Assembly (NCBI GenBank): GCA_031373665.1
Contig: JANMMZ010000110.1
Location: 1 to 64,000 of the forward strand
Length of the DNA: 64,000 bases
DNA from: M3007 sp031373665
GTDB lineage: Bacteria; Bacteroidota; Bacteroidia; Chitinophagales; Saprospiraceae
Direction: 5' to 3'
Position 1 is the stretch's first letter, and each line of letters begins with the position of its first letter. This document shows, piece by piece, positions 27,669 to 35,705 of this stretch. A program made the position numbers and the translations under genes. Below the pieces are notes generated by a model that saw only the letters and a list, made by a program, of their open reading frames with translations, did not search any database and was not told the origin of the DNA.

Positions 27669-28358
27669 TTATGCACCTTTTATAGTGGACATTCCACCGT
27701 CAATATTCAAAATTTGCCCAGTTACCCAAGTAGATTTTTCAGAGAGCAGGAAATGAATGGCATTGGCTATATCTGATGGCTGTCCAATCCGCTTGAGCGG
27801 GTGGCGTTTTTCACTGGCTTCTAGTTTTTCTGGAGTGTTGAGGAGTTTATCGGCCAAAGGGGTCTGGGTCAGTGCAGGTGCTACGGCATTGACCCTGATG
27901 GTGGGTGCAAATTCGGCAGCCAAGGCCAGTGTCAAGCCCTCAATAGCCGATTTCGCCATACTAATGGAGGCATGAAATGGCATACCTTGTTTTGCCGCAA
28001 CCGTACTAATTAGGACGATACTGGCGTAAGGTGATTTTTTTAGGTTGGACAAATACTGTTGGATAACACTGACGGCTCCTAAGGCATTGAGTTTGTATTC
28101 TTCTAAAAAATCGGATTCGCTGATTCTGTTGAATGGCCTCAAGTTGATACTGCCAGGGAAATAAACCAACCCATCAATGGGTTCTTCTATCTCTGGCAAA
28201 CTGGCCTTGCTATAATCGGCCACTTGATAGTGGACATCATACTGTGGTGATATAGCAGATTTTGTACTGAGTCCTATGATTTTGTCGCCTTGCAATTGGG
28301 TTAAAACTGCTTGGGCGATGGCACTGGATGCTCCCGCAAAAAGGAAGGTTTTGCTCAT
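27669..28358 (-). CDS. SDR family protein lacking the catalytic tyrosine
   Basis: Rossmann-fold short-chain dehydrogenase-like protein of 229 residues. The N-terminal nucleotide motif is degenerate (FAGASSAIAQAV), Ser118 of the catalytic triad is present (VLISTVA), but the YxxxK motif reads HASISMAK, with Ile132 where Tyr should be and Lys136 kept. The C-terminal part (IRVNAVAPALTQTPLA, GQILNIDGG) is normal. From memory, SDR proteins found with photolyase genes share a HASIxxAK stretch, so the change is probably a subfamily trait and not damage. It sits 6 bp behind DUF2805 and 6 bp before the flavin reductase. Confidence 0.8.
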   Translation of the reverse strand: MSKTFLFAGASSAIAQAVLTQLQGDKIIGLSTKSAISPQYDVHYQVADYSKASLPEIEEPIDGLVYFPGSINLRPFNRISESDFLEEYKLNALGAVSVIQQYLSNLKKSPYASIVLISTVAAKQGMPFHASISMAKSAIEGLTLALAAEFAPTIRVNAVAPALTQTPLADKLLNTPEKLEASEKRHPLKRIGQPSDIANAIHFLLSEKSTWVTGQILNIDGGMSTIKGA

Positions 28359-28364
28359 TAAATA

Positions 28365-28637
28365 TTATCTTTTTGAAATTTTATTGTGTGTGATCGTGCG
28401 TTGGCGGTTGCACTTGAACCGTTTGATAGCCTCATTGTCTCTTAACCCTTGGTGCTTGGTGGCTCTACCTTTCATTCTTTTGCGCCACATTTCAAAACTA
28501 CTGCGTTTCATTTGAGTACGCATCAGTTCGATGACTTCTTTTTCTTTCAGCCCAAATTGTAAATCAATGGCTTCAAAAGGAGTTCTATCCTCCCAAGCCA
28601 TTTCTATAATACGGTCTATGTCGGTTGGTGTAAGCAT
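28365..28637 (-). CDS. DUF2805 / TIGR03643 family protein
   Basis: The 90-residue product starts MLTPTDIDRIIEMAWEDRTP and contains FGLKEKEVIELMRTQMK and SFEMWRKRMKGRATKH, the fingerprint of this small helical family. Function is unknown; the family is usually encoded beside cryptochrome/photolyase genes in Bacteroidota and cyanobacteria. It is the first gene of the four-gene minus-strand group, so transcription starts in the 436-bp gap to its right. The basic tail (NRQRTITHNKISKR) could bind nucleic acid, but this is speculation. Confidence 0.85.
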   Translation of the reverse strand: MLTPTDIDRIIEMAWEDRTPFEAIDLQFGLKEKEVIELMRTQMKRSSFEMWRKRMKGRATKHQGLRDNEAIKRFKCNRQRTITHNKISKR

Positions 28638-29073
28638 GATTTGTTAAACATCAATAGGGCTTTAATGTTTTAATATTTAGGAACTAGCATCATCTGTGTT
28701 TCCTAATTTTTTGTGGTATTTGTTTTCATGTTTTGTAAAGAATCTAGATGTGGTATCAGACTGGTTTATGTCCCGCCGACTAAAGATCGGCGGTTACAAG
28801 ACTTGTCCCGATTCATCGGGTGGAACCCGACTGATCGGTGGCACGAGGTTAGAACCGCGCGCCAGCACTAGTATGTGGGCTTTAGTAGGTGTTTTGGGTT
28901 CCTCGCGCGGTATCAAAGGCTTTGGCCTGTATTTGCGACGAAATAAATTTTTTCTTTTGACAATAGTCAATATTTTTGCCCGTACTGGCAATTCCGTTTT
29001 TTTTTTATTATAACTTGATCTATATGCCCTATTTTTGTTCAATAATAAATTAATACATTTAAATTATCACACC
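28638..29073. other. Divergent intergenic region with repeat element
   Basis: Apart from the palindromic repeat at 28773-28866 I see no gene. Both strands carry open frames of 80-105 codons here, but they run through the repeat and look like shadows. A -7-like TATTTTTG (29030-29037) lies 37 bp before the secreted protein gene at 29074. Confidence 0.4.
28773..28866 (+). repeat. Dispersed intergenic repeat, copy 1
   Basis: The element starts with a hairpin CCGCCGA/TCGGCGG (28773-28793) and a second one CCCGAT/ATCGGG, then a stretch (28816-28866) containing GGCACGAGGTTAGAACCGCG. The last 48 bp recur with one mismatch at 33259-33308 and more loosely at 44006-44043. Confidence 0.75.
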
Positions 29074-30681
29074 ATGAAATTATCAAGAACACTTTTTATT
29101 GCTTTATTCCTAGTAACAGTAAAGGGTATTGCCCAAATCAACCCTTTTGGACTTCCTCCAATTGAAGCAGTTGAATTGTCTATGGTCAATCAGGTAGAAG
29201 ATCGCGATGACTTTCCTAAACTACTGATTGATAGCATATATGACTATGAATGGGACGGAGGACATACATCAACTGTTTCTACCACCCGTAATATATATGA
29301 TTCGTTGAACAGACTTATTGAAGAAAGAAAATCATTTAGAGAAAATTGGGGTTCTATTAAATTCGATACAACAAAATATACGTACAATGGCTTAGGCTTA
29401 ATCGTAGTTGAAGAATTCACAAAAGATCCAGAGACTTTTAGTCGCCGAAAAATTGATCGTGAATTTGACTCCATGAAAAGGCCAATAAAAGAAACCTATT
29501 CCATTCGTAACACGCCATTAGAGAGTGATTGGATGTCAACTGCGGACCCTACAATATATGAATATCCTACAATGACGTCGAAGATTACCTACAAATTCGG
29601 AAACTCTAGTGCGTTAGGCAAATATGCCATGAATCGAATTACGGAAGACAGTACGCCTAGTGGGAAGCCATTACTCTTCCTTTTTGAATCATTAAACGAT
29701 ACTTTATCTACCTATGTTAGGGATTATGACATTATCCATACATATGATTCCAATGAAAATATCTTGTCAAAGGTCGAGGCACACAAATATTTTGGTTATC
29801 AAGATGAAAGAATATTTGGCGTGGATTATGCATATAACCCAGAGGGAAAAATAATATCTGTTGAAAAGTATGACAAATGGATGAATAATCCTAAAAGGTA
29901 TGACAAACGGACGACCTATGCCTATAGCGATCAAGGAAAAATAGCATTAATCACAACCAATACGCTTGGCTTTGATGAAGACTTGAATACAGAAACGGTA
30001 ACCACAAGCGTGACTTCCTTCTACGATTCCTTAGAAAGGCATATATATTCAAATTATTATTGGCGCCCCTTTAATTCAAATGCGGATACGTTAGAGTTTC
30101 GATCTAGAGTTACATATTCATACAACTTCGACAATGATTTAATGCAAGTGATCTATGAGAGTTATACCAATATTAGTGAGAGTTCAATAACAAATTGTAC
30201 CTATGGAGACAAGATATATTCCAATCAAGCGGAGTATTGTTCCTCCAAAGATTTAATAAGCAACGCAATGATCTCTGAATGGTTTGATACCTATGAAGAC
30301 CTTCCCAATGGGCATGTATATCAGAAACAGTATGGAATATTCTATATTGCTGAGGGAACACAAAGTATTGTAAGTAACAACACCGAGACGTTTTACCACA
30401 TAGATATAACTTCGTCCACCAGCATCCCAGCATTGACATCTTTTTGTGCTCCTCCCAACCCCTATTTCATCGGTCAGCAGGTTAAATGTCCAAATCTTAT
30501 ACCTGATGCAGCCTATACGTTATGGGTTTACAACACACAAGGACAAGTATCCTATTCTAAACAATTTATGGGAATGGAAGGTTGGGCTATTACGAATGAA
30601 ATTACCGATGGAATATACTTCGCTTCAATCACTCAAGATGGACGTCGCATCTCGACCCAACGCATCATTATTGTGAATTAA
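29074..30681 (+). CDS. Secreted YD-repeat-like protein with T9SS sorting domain
   Basis: I take the ATG at 29074 (MKLSRTLFIALFLV), which starts a clear signal peptide (to about GIAQ). The 535-residue product contains repeated motifs of the type YDSLNRLIEE, YNGLGLIVVEEF, YDSNENILSKVE, YAYNPEGKIISVE and YAYSDQGKIALI, reminiscent of RHS/YD repeats of beta-rich shells. The end (about 450-535; PNPYFIGQQVKC ... GIYFASITQDGRR) is a T9SS type A sorting domain. It is thus a surface or released protein; partner and role are unknown. Two hairpins downstream end its transcript. Confidence 0.75.
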   Translation: MKLSRTLFIALFLVTVKGIAQINPFGLPPIEAVELSMVNQVEDRDDFPKLLIDSIYDYEWDGGHTSTVSTTRNIYDSLNRLIEERKSFRENWGSIKFDTTKYTYNGLGLIVVEEFTKDPETFSRRKIDREFDSMKRPIKETYSIRNTPLESDWMSTADPTIYEYPTMTSKITYKFGNSSALGKYAMNRITEDSTPSGKPLLFLFESLNDTLSTYVRDYDIIHTYDSNENILSKVEAHKYFGYQDERIFGVDYAYNPEGKIISVEKYDKWMNNPKRYDKRTTYAYSDQGKIALITTNTLGFDEDLNTETVTTSVTSFYDSLERHIYSNYYWRPFNSNADTLEFRSRVTYSYNFDNDLMQVIYESYTNISESSITNCTYGDKIYSNQAEYCSSKDLISNAMISEWFDTYEDLPNGHVYQKQYGIFYIAEGTQSIVSNNTETFYHIDITSSTSIPALTSFCAPPNPYFIGQQVKCPNLIPDAAYTLWVYNTQGQVSYSKQFMGMEGWAITNEITDGIYFASITQDGRRISTQRIIIVN

Positions 30682-30693
30682 AGTTCATCTTTC

Positions 30694-30774
30694 CGCCCGA
30701 CTTGGTGTTTTCACCAAGCGGGCGACTGCCTCGCCCATGATTAACTCAAAGCGTTGATTATGGGCATTTTTTTT
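30694..30774 (+). terminator. Double hairpin terminator
   Basis: The first hairpin pairs CGCCCG-CTTGGTG (from 30694) with CACCAAG-CGGGCG (to 30724). The second pairs GCCCATGATTAAC (30733-30745) with GTTGATTATGGGC (30753-30765) and is followed by eight T. It ends the gene at 29074-30681. Confidence 0.75.
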
Positions 30775-30818
30775 AATGTCAAATTCCATTTATAAAATTT
30801 TAGATCCATGCAATTTAA

Positions 30819-31253
30819 TTAACCTTCAAAACCTATTTTAATATGGCTACCATCGCAATAAGGTTTATTACTGGATTGCCCACAACGACAAAAAGCCGTT
30901 ACCTTGCTTTTATGCGTTTCATTCCCTTCTTTATCTTTCACAATAAGATTGCCATACACCAAAAGAGGACCATTGGGTGAAACTTCTACAAGACTTTCCA
31001 CAGTGATTTCAGCAATATCCTCATTGTCATTGTTCATATAAAAACTCAAAGCACCAGAAGGGCATTTTTTTACCTGCTCAATGATACGGTCAGTTGTTGC
31101 CGCTTGTGGATTTATCCACGGACGCTCACTTGGGTTAAATACTTCGGGCAAACCTGTTGCAGTATGCCAACAAAGGCGAGAATGAATGCAAACACTTGGT
31201 TTCCAAACAATTGTGACTTCTCCATTGGTGTATTTTTTTGTAATGTCTTTCAT
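30819..31253 (-). CDS. Iron-sulfur protein with Fer4-like and CDGSH domains
   Basis: The 144-residue product has two cluster-binding parts. The N-terminal one (about 1-75) shows SVCIHSRLCWH, RPWINP and VKKCPSGAL, the pattern of the mono-cluster ferredoxin-like domain. The C-terminal one (about 80-144) carries CRCGQSSNKPYCDGSH, a complete CDGSH motif that binds a 2Fe-2S cluster with three Cys and one His. Such proteins are predicted redox or cluster-transfer proteins in the cytoplasm. It is divergent from the broken pirin gene; the two families often occur together in Bacteroidota. Confidence 0.9.
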   Translation of the reverse strand: MKDITKKYTNGEVTIVWKPSVCIHSRLCWHTATGLPEVFNPSERPWINPQAATTDRIIEQVKKCPSGALSFYMNNDNEDIAEITVESLVEVSPNGPLLVYGNLIVKDKEGNETHKSKVTAFCRCGQSSNKPYCDGSHIKIGFEG

Positions 31254-31525
31254 TTTGTTGTAAAATAAAATTGAAAAAATTTAATAATTAACACTATATT
31301 GCATTATAAAATAGTTGAAAAAACAACAAATCTAAAGCAATATTAACTCGACATTTTGAAAAAAGTTTAAAGGGATTACTTTGAATGAATTGTTTCAACG
31401 ATTTTTTTTAGTTAAAAAATCGAAATCCTTTATTTTGACAACAACGCCCTCGTTTTTGCCATTTGTAAACAGAGAATGGTTGCGTAATTTTGCAGTATTA
31501 TTTTACACATAAAAATCTCTACGTC
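31254..31525. other. Divergent gap between the CDGSH gene and the pirin remnant
   Basis: AT-rich interval without a gene. A -7-like TACTTTG-type element occurs near 31378 (TTACTTTGAATG). I see no clear terminator or repeat. Confidence 0.3.
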
Positions 31526-31830
31526 ATGGATAGAAAAAAATTCTCAAAATGGGCTTACTCGGTACGGGTATTTTGGCTTCTATAAAATCAATTGCAAATT
31601 TAGTCGAAAACGACATTGATGAATTGCAACCTTTGGATGTGATTGGCTTCAATCATATTCCTAATAAGGCATCAACTTTGGGTGAGAATATGGTTTTGCA
31701 CAAAGCGGATACGCGCGGCATAGCCAATCATGGTTGGTTGCAAAGCCGTCATTCGTTCAGTTTTGCCAATTATTACAATCCCGAACGGATGCACTTTGGT
31801 GTATTGCGGGTCTTGAACGACGACATTGTG

Positions 31831-31876
31831 ACGGGCGGCCACAGACGATACAGATTTTTTCAGGCAGGTTCTCTTT
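31831..31876 (+). repeat. 46-bp copy of DUF2256 gene sequence
   Basis: 31831-31876 is identical to 26950-26995, which lies inside the DUF2256 gene (codons for the ENLPEKICIVCGRP region on the other strand). The left end shares about eight bases (ACGGGCGG) with what pirin would encode at that point, so the joint could have used microhomology. Confidence 0.9.
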
Positions 31877-31903
31877 GGATATTAATCAATTTTTGTATCT
31901 TTG
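31874..31903 (+). promoter_or_regulatory. Candidate promoter of the esterase gene
   Basis: TTTG (31874-31877) and TATCTTTG (31896-31903) are 18 bp apart, slightly shorter than usual, and 33 bp before the start codon at 31937. The upstream element lies at the edge of the 46-bp inserted copy. Confidence 0.4.
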
Positions 31904-31936
31904 TCATAAATTAAAAAAATATATAAACTTTATATC

Positions 31937-33085
31937 ATGCGCAATTTATTTATTATTGGTTTTTTAATGTCCATTTCGGCAAACATCGGCATCGCCCAAA
32001 CAGTATTGGGGACTATACAAAGCGGTGGATTGACGCGAAATTACCGCTTGTACAAACACGCGGGTTATTCAGGCAATGTAGCAGTACCTTTGGTATTAAA
32101 CTTGCACGGCTATACTTCCAATGCCCTTGAACAAGAGTTTTATGGCGATTTTAGAGCCATTGCAGATACTGCAAAATTTTTGATTGTTCATCCCAACGGT
32201 ACTTTGGATGCCCAAGGCGAAGGATTTTGGAATTCTATTGGCGGCACTTCCACGGTGGATGACGTGGCTTTTTTGTCAAACTTGATTGATACGCTCAAGA
32301 CCTTGTACAATATAGATCCGCAACGCATATACAGTACTGGTATGAGTAATGGCGGTTTTATGAGTTATTCACTGGCCTGCGAACTAAGTGATAAAATAGC
32401 GGCTATTGCCTCGGTCACGGGTAGTATGACCCAAGCCAATTTTAATGCTTGTAGCCCAACGCGACCAGTGCCTGTAATGGAAATACACGGAAATGCAGAC
32501 GCGGTAGTGCCTTATGACGGCAATCCTTTATTGAGTTTTGTCAGTACGCCCAATGTTGTATCCAAATGGGTGGATCTTAATAACTGCGCTGCGACTCCCG
32601 TATTTACGGCAGTGCCTAATATCAATACTACCGATGGGTGTACCGCAGAACATTATTTTTATGGCGGCGGCGATCAGGGCAGCACCGTGGAACATTACAA
32701 AATCATAGGTGGTGGCCACACTTGGCCTGGGGCTTTCTTCAATACAGGAGTTACGAATAAAGACATCAATGCCAGTGTGTTGATTTGGCGGTTTTTTAGG
32801 CAATATACCTTGGATCAAATGTCAAATCTGACCCTTGCTCCAGATCTGAATACTGGTTGGAAGGCAAATCCTAACCCGAGTTCAGGTTTTTTCAGACTTA
32901 CATCCAATCAAGATAAGTACCATAAGATATTTTCTATATTTGATATGTCGGGTCGGTTGGTGACTAGTGTGATGAATGATCAAAGTCACCTTGAGATAGA
33001 CGCGAGTACTTGGCAAAAAGGTGTTTATGTGATTCGGATTGAGTCTCGGACGGGCGTGGAGAATTTGAGGGTGGTAGTGAATTAG
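31937..33085 (+). CDS. Secreted PHB-depolymerase/feruloyl-esterase-like hydrolase with T9SS domain
   Basis: Alpha/beta-hydrolase of the LpqC/PHB depolymerase group. The 382-residue product has a signal peptide (1-20, IGIAQ). Motifs are VPLVLNLHGYTSN (oxyanion hole), the nucleophile elbow GMSNGGFMS, Asp in GNADAVVPYDG and His in GGGHTWPG. The T9SS sorting domain (about 305-382; NPNPSSGFFRLTSN ... GVYVIRIES) follows. Substrates of this group include short polyesters and feruloylated or acetylated polysaccharides; which applies here is open. It starts right after the broken pirin gene. Confidence 0.85.
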   Translation: MRNLFIIGFLMSISANIGIAQTVLGTIQSGGLTRNYRLYKHAGYSGNVAVPLVLNLHGYTSNALEQEFYGDFRAIADTAKFLIVHPNGTLDAQGEGFWNSIGGTSTVDDVAFLSNLIDTLKTLYNIDPQRIYSTGMSNGGFMSYSLACELSDKIAAIASVTGSMTQANFNACSPTRPVPVMEIHGNADAVVPYDGNPLLSFVSTPNVVSKWVDLNNCAATPVFTAVPNINTTDGCTAEHYFYGGGDQGSTVEHYKIIGGGHTWPGAFFNTGVTNKDINASVLIWRFFRQYTLDQMSNLTLAPDLNTGWKANPNPSSGFFRLTSNQDKYHKIFSIFDMSGRLVTSVMNDQSHLEIDASTWQKGVYVIRIESRTGVENLRVVVN

Positions 33086-33157
33086 ATAGGGGAGGAGACG
33101 GTAAGGTCTTTAATCCAAGGTCAACCTCGCGTCAGCAGGGAACAAATCATTGCCAGA

Positions 33158-33225
33158 TGCTGGCGCGAGCAAGGTTCTACCTTGTGTCTGTTATCTCTGC
33201 TGGCGCAAGGTTCTACCTTGTGTCT
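33158..33225 (-). repeat. Two short repeat units related to the dispersed element
   Basis: TGCTGGCGC-(GAGC)-AAGGTTCTACCTTGTGTCT occurs twice (33158-33189 and 33198-33225). Reverse-complemented it resembles the GCACGAGGTTAGAACC...GCGCCAGC core of the copies at 28816 and 33259, so these are diverged copies in opposite orientation. Confidence 0.6.
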
Positions 33226-33258
33226 AGTATCATTCGTGTTTTACCCGCTTTTTAAGAG

Positions 33259-33308
33259 TCGGGTGGAACCCGACTGATCAGTGGCACGAGGTTAGAACCG
33301 CGCGCCGC
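33259..33308 (+). repeat. Dispersed intergenic repeat, copy 2
   Basis: 48 bp identical to 28816-28863 except one base, between the esterase gene and the gene at 33331. Together with the two inverted units just upstream it can form a long foldback. Confidence 0.75.
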
Positions 33309-33330
33309 CAATCGTGTTTTCTATTGTTCC

Positions 33331-33858
33331 TTAGTCTTTCAGACTGTACAGTATTTTCTGAAAATCCGCCTTGAATTTACTTTTGTTTTCTGCTAATGAC
33401 CAAGATAAAACTTTGTAGTAAGAAGTTTTTGTTTCTACGATTCCAACTAAATAATAAATTTCAGATTTAGCATCTTTGTCATAGTAAGTTACATCACACT
33501 CAACAAAATTTATGTCTCCTTTTTTTTGAGACTGAGGTTTTGAAACTTTCCTTTTTTCTTCATCTACTAAAAATTCCTTCATGAATTCTTCATAAAATTC
33601 ATTGATGGAAGCGTAGTTCATTTCAACCAAACCTAGGTCTTCCTTGGTATCGAAAATAATAAAGCCGTAAACGTCTTTTACTACGCTTTTGTACTGTATT
33701 GCCGAAGCACTATTAATACCGGCAGTTTTACTCATATAGTCCGGCAAACTAACATCAAAAGTATGTCCAGCCTTGTACGGTTTAAATTCAGTTTGAGCAA
33801 ATGTTGTCATGGTTAGTAAAACCAAAATCGTTGTAAAAAATACAATCGTTTTTCTCAT
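33331..33858 (-). CDS. Secreted protein of unknown function
   Basis: I take the ATG at 33858 (MRKTIVFFTTILVLL), which opens a signal peptide ending about TTFAQ. The 175-residue product has a PsbP/DUF-like alpha/beta look, with YKAGHTFDVSLPDYMSK, YGFIIFDTKEDLGLVEMNY and YYLVGIVETKTSYYKVLSWS. I do not recognise a named family with confidence. It is probably periplasmic. A candidate promoter lies at 33985-34015. Confidence 0.6.
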   Translation of the reverse strand: MRKTIVFFTTILVLLTMTTFAQTEFKPYKAGHTFDVSLPDYMSKTAGINSASAIQYKSVVKDVYGFIIFDTKEDLGLVEMNYASINEFYEEFMKEFLVDEEKRKVSKPQSQKKGDINFVECDVTYYDKDAKSEIYYLVGIVETKTSYYKVLSWSLAENKSKFKADFQKILYSLKD

Positions 33859-33984
33859 TTTTTCTATTTTAATTGTGTTTGTTTGTTTGACTCTCATTGT
33901 GTGGTAACGTTTTGTCGATCGCCGTGGCTGGCATTGTGTGCTTGCTGACTACTCATAAAATAGACGTACGAATCCTAACACCCA

Positions 33985-34015
33985 CAAAGGTATATCAAAT
34001 ATCTAAATGGTGCAA
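33985..34015 (-). promoter_or_regulatory. Candidate promoter of the 33331-33858 gene
   Basis: On the minus strand TTG (34015-34013) and TACCTTTG (33992-33985) are 20 bp apart. The start codon is 127 bp downstream, which would mean a long leader. Confidence 0.45.
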
Positions 34016-34044
34016 AAAGCAGGCCAGAGTTAAAATGCGAATAC

Positions 34045-34340
34045 CTATTCTGGCTTTGAAAATTTTGTCTTAATATCAAATACGCTTTCTGTTGCCCCGT
34101 TTTTTTCGAGGTAATCTAAATTGTCAATGGCTTCCTGCAATGTTGGAAATTGCCCTGCTGGTGTCCACCACATGGCAGTGTACACTTTTCCAAACCGCTG
34201 AAACTATTCTTTGCGGCGTTTTAAAAAGTCAGAATGAAAAGTTTTATACATAAAGTTTTCAAGGTCTTCGATGCTTTCCCAAACTGAAATATTTATGATG
34301 ACTTGTTCATTTGTAATGACCAGTGTATCATTTCGTGCTC
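34045..34340 (-). pseudogene. DUF3291 (antibiotic-monooxygenase-like) gene remnant with internal amber codon
   Basis: Reading the minus strand from about 34340 gives NDTLVITNEQVIINISVWES, then DLENFMYKTFHSDFLKRRKE, a TAG codon at 34204-34206, and FQRFGKVYTAMWWTPAGQFP to a stop at 34045-34047. This matches the C-terminal two thirds of DUF3291 proteins, where a Trp is expected at the TAG (TGG to TAG). The N-terminal third is missing. I therefore call it a pseudogene. Confidence 0.8.
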
Positions 34341-34427
34341 ATGAATTGTAAATGGAATAAGAATTAATCTTTCAGTAATTAAACTATCAATTTGTAATGT
34401 TTGAATTTTCAATATATTGATAATAGT

Positions 34428-34895
34428 TTATTTTACGGTCACTTTTAATAACTTATTTCCTGCCAGTGCATAACCGTCAGTCGCTGAATAGAAACTTGTG
34501 TGGTATATTGGTACAATATCTGCTAATTCTGTTTCAGGCCAATCAATACCTCCATTAATAGTTTGGGTAACTTTACCATCCCAAGTCCCAAAGTCGCCAC
34601 CAGAATAAACGCCTGCACCAAAAACCAAACAGCTATTTGCGGTCAACGGATTGAGAACAAAAGAACCGTACTGATGACTCAGTGTTTGAGCCCAGATGAC
34701 CCCGTTGTTAGTAGTTTTATAAACGGTTTGATTGTCGACAATGCAGTAACCATTTTCTGTGTTAAACTTAATATCATATGCATAGTTAGAGGACAATGTT
34801 GCTGGCAATATCCATGTTGTTCCATTATCGCTGCTCCGAAATATGTTGCCATTACCACCTGTGCAAAACCCCAATTCACCATTAAAGATTATTTT
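34428..34895 (-). pseudogene. Ycf48/BNR-like propeller fragment
   Basis: The frame encodes four or so propeller blades (IFRSSDNGTTWILP, VYKTTNNGVIWAQT, TQTINGGIDWPET) and a natural C-terminus. Its 5' end has no start of its own: the first 16 residues of the open frame are an out-of-frame reading of the 3' end of the DUF2200 gene (34894-35259). A full protein of this kind needs a signal peptide and more blades. The N-terminal half was thus lost at a joint near 34893. Confidence 0.7.
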
Positions 34896-35259
34896 ATGCA
34901 ACGCGCAAAATCTTCTCCATTTTTCGTCCTTTAGCCAATTCATCTACCAACTTGTCCAAATACCTTACCTGTTGCGTTGTCGGATTTTCGATATCTTCCA
35001 CCCGATAGCCACAGATTACACCAGTGATTAGGTGAGCATTAGGGTTTAGGGTAGCATCTTGAAAGAATTTTTCAAAAGTTACTTTTTCCTCCATGCATTT
35101 TTGCAAATCTTTCACATCATAACCGGTTAGCCACTCAATTACTTGATGCAATTCTTCTTTTGTTCGGTCTTTCTTCTCGACTTTTGCGAGATAAAGTGGA
35201 TATACCGAGGCGAATGTCATTTTTGCAAAACGCTCATCGTGATTATTTGAGTTGTTCAT
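34894..35259 (-). CDS. DUF2200 family protein
   Basis: The 121-residue product matches DUF2200: RFAKMTFASVYPLYLAKVEK, WLTGYD, FEKFFQDATLNPNAHLITG and VRYLDKLVDELAKGRKMEKI. It is cytoplasmic and of unknown function. Length is normal, so the deletion that fused the propeller fragment behind it spared this gene or changed only the last residues. A DUF1801 gene precedes it on the same strand by 30 bp; both are families common in small accessory clusters. Confidence 0.85.
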   Translation of the reverse strand: MNNSNNHDERFAKMTFASVYPLYLAKVEKKDRTKEELHQVIEWLTGYDVKDLQKCMEEKVTFEKFFQDATLNPNAHLITGVICGYRVEDIENPTTQQVRYLDKLVDELAKGRKMEKILRVA

Positions 35260-35289
35260 ACCTTACTATTTTAAGATTAATCACTCCAT

Positions 35290-35682
35290 TTATTTCAATC
35301 TTTCCAGTTGTCCTTTTCTTTTTACTATATTCTTGTAATCCCACTGAATATCTCTGGATTTTTGCAGCCAATGTTTTAGGTCTTTTGTATTGATTTGCTC
35401 CACTGTAGTGAAGAAAATAGAAGCATCTTTAAATTTAGCACCTCTTATCTTTAGATTGTCTTCTTCGAAGTCAGCACCACTCCAAAACATTAAACGCCAA
35501 CCTGCTTTCTGCTTGCTGTAACCAACAATTGGGTTGCCGTCTAAGAACCAAACAGGGTGGGCGTGCCAAATTTTGCACGCTGCTTCGGTCAACTCATTGT
35601 CAATAGTCTGAGCAAGCAAGTTGCAAATTGCTTTGTCGTCCGAAGACTGTTTATTGTTGTATGTTTTAATCTCTTCGTTCAT
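35290..35682 (-). CDS. DUF1801 family protein
   Basis: The 130-residue product has the YdhG-like fold signature of DUF1801: AACKIWHAHPVWFLDGNPIV, GYSKQKAGWRLMFWSGADF and FKDASIFFTTVEQI. The family is cytoplasmic, sometimes annotated as iron or frataxin-like, without proven function. It lies between the WD40 gene (23-bp gap) and the DUF2200 gene (30-bp gap), all on the minus strand, and may share a transcript with them. Confidence 0.8.
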   Translation of the reverse strand: MNEEIKTYNNKQSSDDKAICNLLAQTIDNELTEAACKIWHAHPVWFLDGNPIVGYSKQKAGWRLMFWSGADFEEDNLKIRGAKFKDASIFFTTVEQINTKDLKHWLQKSRDIQWDYKNIVKRKGQLERLK

Positions 35683-35705
35683 GTTGTCAATTTGTGCGGC
35701 TCTTT

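Larger units (their letters stand above)
31526..31914 (+). pseudogene. Truncated and frameshifted pirin-family gene
   Basis: The likely original start at 31526 reads MDRKKFSK and then falls out of frame; the frame that begins at 31549 (MGLLGTGILASIK) continues with NMVLHKADTRGIANHGWLQS, SFSFANYYNPERMHFG and LRVLNDDIV, the N-terminal cupin of pirin/YhaK proteins. Pirins are 230-290 residues; here homology stops after about 95, before the metal-binding His motif (HPHxNxE). From 31831 the DNA is a copy of DUF2256 gene sequence, read here as GGHRRYRFFQAGS, then unrelated DNA to a stop at 31914. The enzyme cannot be functional. Confidence 0.85.

Noticed and set aside
28696..29042. Open frames on both strands in the 28.7-29.0 kb gap
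   Set aside because: They run through the dispersed palindromic repeat and have no protein-like conservation.
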